Shown: piece by piece, positions 59,487 through 64,000 of the stretch
How positions within the stretch are numbered: the first letter of the stretch is position 1
Layout of the letters: the number at the start of each line of letters is the position of its first letter
DNA from: Rhynchospora pubera
Taxonomy: Eukaryota; Streptophyta; Magnoliopsida; Poales; Cyperaceae
NCBI GenBank assembly: GCA_028095005.1
Contig: CM051459.1
Span: 255,736,229-255,800,228 of the forward strand
DNA: 64,000 nt
Direction: 5' to 3'
Translations under genes and position numbers: made by a program
Notes under the pieces: generated by a model
What the model was told of the DNA's origin: nothing
The model's input: only the letters and a program-made list of their open reading frames with translations
Databases searched by the model: none

Positions 59487-60740
59487 GAGTAAATTTTTTC
59501 GGAGGTCACTAAACTTTGTCAGCTGTCCAATTTTGGTCACTAAACTTCAATTTGTCCCTCCAGAGCCACTGAACTTCAATTTAGTCCGAATTTAGTCACT
59601 CCGTTATGATTCTGTTATAATTATGTTAGTTAATCTCATTTGGGGTAAAATTAGGGGAGACAAATCGTCTCGTAAATTTTATTCTCATCTCTTCTCCCAG
59701 ACCTCCTCTTAATTGTCTATTTCTTTTTGTTTCTTCTTCGTTTGATAATGGCGTCGTGTCATTTCTTTCACCAGAAACCTTCCTCTTCTCCTCTCTTCTC
59801 TTTGCATATTCCATCTTTTTTTTCTCATTTCCCCTCCAGTTGTGCTATCGATGGATGGAACGTTCAATTTAATATTTCCAAACTATATTTTTTTTAAGCA
59901 CGATTCCAATTTTTCATATTTACTACCCTTACCGACAATCTCATTACCTTAGTAAAAAAACCTCATATTTGATAACTTTTTATTTATATTTTATCTAGCT
60001 GTATTGCAGCTCTCGGATTACGTGAAGAGGCCTTGATTAAGCTTAGATCTAAGGAACAGATGAAATAAAATGGTAAAATTAGAAGCAACTTTGTCACTTT
60101 GGTATCTTGCACTCTATAGGTCTCAACTTGCTCTATTTGGTTGAACCTAAGTTATATTATACTTTTATGATGTGTTTGATTTAAGAAATATTTTTTCACT
60201 TATTCAAACGGAAAAAAAAGAATTTAGACTCTGTTTCATTGGAGTTTTCTACTATTGATTTTTATTGTTAGGTTGTATAACTAAATATGAGCTTGGACTG
60301 GATTAATTTGAGCTCGACTTGTTTTGTTTGTCAACATGAGCCAGACCTAAATCACTTATCACCATTTCCCAACACAAATTTTGGATCCAGATTGGCATAT
60401 TTTGCATACCGCCATCATCCATTATCTCACTTCATAACCATCCCTATTCTGGCAAAAAAAATGGCACGGCCCCATTATCATTTATCAATGGAGGAAAGAA
60501 ACAAAAAAAAAAGGAAAAAAGAAAGAGGCTTTCAGAGAAGGGGTAAAAATGAAAAGGAAACGATTCGCCATCCCTAAATTTACCCCAAATGTGATAACTA
60601 ACAGAGCTATAACAGAATCACAAAGGAGTGACTAAATTCGGACTAAATTGAAGTTCAGTGACTCTAGATGGACAAATTGAAGTTTAGTGATCAAAATTAG
60701 ACAACATACAAAATTTAGTGACCTCCGAAAAATTTTACTC
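59487..60740. mobile_element. Mutator-like element, family of 9940-11280
   Basis: The ends GAGTAAATTTTTTCGGAGG and inverse GAGTAAAATTTTTCGGAGG continue as diverged arms of about 190 bp or more (TGGTCACTAAACTTCAATTT, GTCCGAATTTAGTCACTCC). This matches the terminal sequence of the element at 9940-11280. No 9-bp target duplication is seen; instead a 22-bp near-identical direct repeat flanks it (see findings). Not coding. Confidence 0.7.
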
Positions 60741-60859
60741 TTTTATTTCAGTTGCTCAGACTTCTTTTATTGCAGAGGATCAAATAGAAAATCCGAAAAG
60801 AGATCCCACAAAAAATATACAGTGAGCCTCTAGAGACAGGGAAAAGAAGAGGATTTAAG

Positions 60860-61183
60860 AAAAGAATTAAAAGAAAAGACAAGGCAAGGAAACCAATAGC
60901 TGATATCTCTTTCTCACGAGAGAGAGAGAGAGAGAGACTGAGAAGAGGTGGCTTGAACCTCTTTCCCTTTCCCTTTCCTTTTCCCGTGGGGTTTCTTGAG
61001 ATTTTGTTTTTTTGCTACAAATCTCGTACTCGCTTACTTTTTAGCTTTCAAATCTATCAGCTCTCTTGTTTCTTCCTTACAAGAGCTTATGAGCTATACC
61101 TTGGTCCAGCAATGGTGTTTTCCCACCTGATTCGAGGAAGCATCCTTCGTCACTGAGTTGGAGTTGGGTTTCTTTATCCTAAT
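60860..61183 (+). promoter_or_regulatory. Probable 5' UTR exon of the DeSI-like gene, with two uORFs
   Basis: GA repeat at 60918-60938, then a CT-rich stretch (TTTCCCTTTCCC). AAT|GTAAGCC at 61184 is a good donor that can join the acceptor TAG before 62143. Two short upstream ORFs are in this exon: 61089-61130 (13 codons) and 61112-61156 (14 codons, overlapping). The exon's start is not determined. Confidence 0.45.
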
Positions 61184-62146
61184 GTAAGCCTAGCTTTGAA
61201 CCTTTTCTTTGTAAAGTTTTGTTCTTTTTGTTCTCAGAAAGCCTCTTTGTCTTGGATCTGCTAAATTCAGCTTGATTAGGGTTATAAAATTGGGTTCTTT
61301 GATTGATAATTGATTAGATAGTAACCATGCACATTTTCTTAGCTTGTGTTGTTTGTTCTGTTGTTATGTGCCTTTTAATTCTCCCAGTTGATTACCGGAT
61401 TTATAATTTCCTTTTTTAGATGCAACCTTTAGATATGTGTCGAGGTTCCTTTTATGGTACCGAGTTATAGATCTGGAGGATGAATAAATTAGGGAAGTTT
61501 GAGCAAACCTGCTTTTGTAATTCTTGCCTACATCTTGAAACCGCTCAGTTAGTATAATTGAGCTGCTGCATTAGCTGTTGTGGTTCAATAATTGTCCTTT
61601 TTTGAGAATCTCAAACCTAACAGTTGGGACTTGAAATACTGTTTTCATTTTCTTTTGCTTCTTTTCTCCTGGTTGTTGACCAGAAATGGAAAGTATCTCT
61701 AACCATTTGAATCTGTAGTCAAAGGGGAGTTGCTGGTTATTACTTTAATTTGAAAATAGGGTAGCTCAATAGGATTGATTAGTGTTATGCCATACTAGTT
61801 TTCAATTTTCATTATAATTCATAATCAGGAATTCAGGGTCAACTAATAGGAGTGTAATCAATTGTCCCTGTGCAACGAATCAAATTATATGTATTTTGGG
61901 CTTTCCAGATGAACTTAAGCATATTTATGGTGTTTGTGGCTACTTGTTCAGTAAATCAATGTATATCAAAAGTTCAGAACACAATTTTGACATCATAATG
62001 TGCAAACTTACTACTTGTGACATCCTTTCCTCATTCTTTAGTTACAGAAGTTAGAAATAAATTTTGCTGCATAAACTGTGGTTATTTATTATAAAAGAGT
62101 AATTTTAAATTTCTATTATTGATTTTATTTTTGTGCTAGTAGGAAA

Positions 62147-63716
62147 ATGACTTTGAAGTCGAGGAAAGGAAGCAATTTCTTAATGCCCCTCAATTTACGG
62201 AGAAGATCGAGCTCTCGTTTTTGTATGTTTTCCAAGGTGCGCTCAGATGGACAAATGTCAGGAGAAGCACCAGTTTATTTAAATGTGTACGATCTAACAC
62301 CAATGAACGGTTACATTTACTGGGCTGGCCTTGGAATTTTTCATTCTGGGGTTGAAGGTATTACTTACTCTCTCAATATGCATTGAATGCCTTATTTAAG
62401 AAACTTACTACCAGATTATGGCAACATATGCCGCTTATGGTCATGGGACTTGAAATCCACTCCCCTGCTGGAATGGTTCCAGCTATAATCTGACTGTTAT
62501 AGCCCTTTAAAATTCATGCCAACCTGAACTTGATGAGCTGAACTGTTTCAGCTCAGGAGAGGATATGGACTCAGGTCAAGGCATGGTAGTTATGTGGTAC
62601 CAGTGTGACAATGTGTCCTGGTTGACACCGAGTCTTCTGTTATATATTCATTAGTGGAATTTTTTTGGCCTTATAATTCTTTATATATATGATTTTTTAT
62701 TTCGGTATATTTACAATATTGGTCTTGATCAATTAGCTGGCATGGTTGGTGTTTCTGAATTGGCCTGAAATTACCAATAATATGAATTTTCATTTTTTGT
62801 TATAAATTTAGTACATGGAGTAGAATATGCATTTGGAGCACATGACTATCCCATAAGTGGTGTATTTGAAGTTGAGCCCCGTCAATGCCCTGGCTTCAGG
62901 TTTAGAAAATCAATATTTGTGGGTACAACCAGCCTTGACCCTCTTCAGGTGAGAGAGTTTATGGAGCATCAATCGGTGAACTACAATGGTGATACTTACC
63001 ATTTAATCATCAAGAATTGCAACCACTTTTGTGAAGATATCTGCTTTAAGTTGACAGGAAAACCAATTCCGAAGTGGGTAAATCGGCTTGCAAAAATAGG
63101 TATGCCCTTTGTCTCTTAAACTCACTGGTTGCAAATCTGAATTACCATCCAGAGACCAAAGACCTAAGTTTTTATACTAAGATACACTTGTGATTCTTTG
63201 TATGCAGGTGCAGTATGCAATTGCATACTTCCTGAGTCACTCAAGATAGCTGCAGTTCGTCAGGACCCCAGCTGCCCAACCGAAGAAGAAGACAATGAAA
63301 AACGAAGGCTGACAGGTGCTCTCAGCTGCTTCTCTTCCATTTCCCTGTGCCCGCGCCAACTATCCTCCTCTCCTTCTCTTTTCACACGTTCCCCTTCCAA
63401 AGGTTTGTAAATCAATTTATTGTTCTTAAACACTCAAATGTGATACAGAGTATTTAATATTTATTATCTCAACTCTCAACCGAGTTAACCCACATGTGCA
63501 TCATGAAGTTGCACCTTGATGCTAAAAGTTTGGTTCAAGGATATCTTTTTTCTAATTATTATTTAAGGGGGGAGGATGGAGGAAAAGCCAATCCTAATCT
63601 AATGCGTGGAGAACGGGCAGATGGTTAATATTTCTTATTTGTATTTCTTATTAGGTCCTACAGCTCCATCGTGGGACTTGACAAGATCAAGCTCTGCTCG
63701 CTTAAAGGACAGTTGA
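62147..63716 (+). CDS. DeSI-like PPPDE thiol peptidase
   Basis: Four coding exons, 62147-62357, 62812-63099, 63208-63402 and 63655-63716 (stop TGA), give 251 aa; introns are GT-AG and phases agree. The PPPDE fold (residues about 42-185) contains the expected catalytic pair: H66 in GIFHSGVEVHG and C140 in IIKNCNHFCED, with the family signature KLTGKPIPKWVNRLAKIG after it. Proteins of this family remove SUMO or ubiquitin (DeSI), and plant homologues are annotated as deSI-like or EREBP-like factors. The N-terminal 40 residues are basic and Ser-rich. The C-terminal 60 or so residues are low-complexity, rich in Ser and Arg. Start chosen as the first ATG of the second exon, 4 bases after the acceptor, and preceded by a likely non-coding exon. 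Confidence 0.9.
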
Positions 63717-64000
63717 TGTATGAACTTATTGACCCTTCATTCTCTTTCCCTACTTCTGTTTTACAGTTGATGACAGCAGTTAGCTAATGGCCTGGTATTT
63801 CATAAATTAGAAATGGCAGCGAACATATTATTTTGTATGAGCCACTTTGGCTGTACATCTTTGTTCTGCCATGTAGCGATATTGGATCTTCTGTATTAAA
63901 TTCTGTTGGCATTTTACTTGTTCAGAATCAGTGCTTGTGTTGGCTTGGCAAATATTAGGAAGTGCAGGCTATCTGGATGCAAAAAAACTCAAACACTCAG
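63717..64000. other. 3' region of the DeSI-like gene
   Basis: Probably the 3' UTR; T-rich with GT-rich stretches. The polyadenylation site was not determined, and the window ends here. Confidence 0.4.

Overview
This window is nuclear DNA from a flowering plant. It holds few genes, has AT-rich intergenic DNA, and the genes carry GT-AG introns. The BES1/BZR1 protein encoded here is more like the rice form as I remember it (WKEREN, AIAAKIF, DPFRHPFFAVSAP) than the Arabidopsis form, so a monocot is likely. The strongly AT-rich, weakly codon-biased genes argue against a grass. The species is not determined.

Layout: (1) 1-5.2 kb: two tandem genes for Golgi UDP-rhamnose/UDP-galactose-type nucleotide-sugar transporters; the first lacks exon 1, which lies left of the window. 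(2) 5.2-12.9 kb: a transposon nest with a 1.4-kb long-TIR Mutator-like element full of palindromic TTTATAAA modules, small 'GTTTGGAT' MITEs, and a second Mutator-like element nested in another element. (3) 13.1-14.1 kb: an intronless plastid geranylgeranyl diphosphate synthase. (4) 15.7-17.2 kb: a 5'-truncated LINE with an RNase H domain. (5) 17.3-39 kb: no host gene seen; many foldback elements joined end to end through TA microsatellites, and one solo Copia-type LTR with a perfect 5-bp target duplication. (6) 39.1-41.6 kb: a BZR1/BES1 brassinosteroid transcription factor gene. (7) 46.8-51.9 kb, minus strand: a 16-exon Xaa-Pro aminopeptidase (APP1 type). (8) 52.2-55.5 kb: a Pack-MULE-like element with a perfect 9-bp target duplication, carrying a small RING-H2 ORF. 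(9) 59.5-60.7 kb: another Mutator-like element. (10) 60.9-63.7 kb: a DeSI/PPPDE deubiquitinase-like gene.

The host genes are unrelated housekeeping or signalling genes and form no pathway cluster. The unusual content is the transposon architecture: nested long-TIR elements, TA-tract-linked foldback chains, a MITE family with 3-bp target duplications of variable sequence, and an empty-site comparison inside the two arms of one element. All gene models come from reading frames, splice sites and recalled family sequences; no database search was possible.
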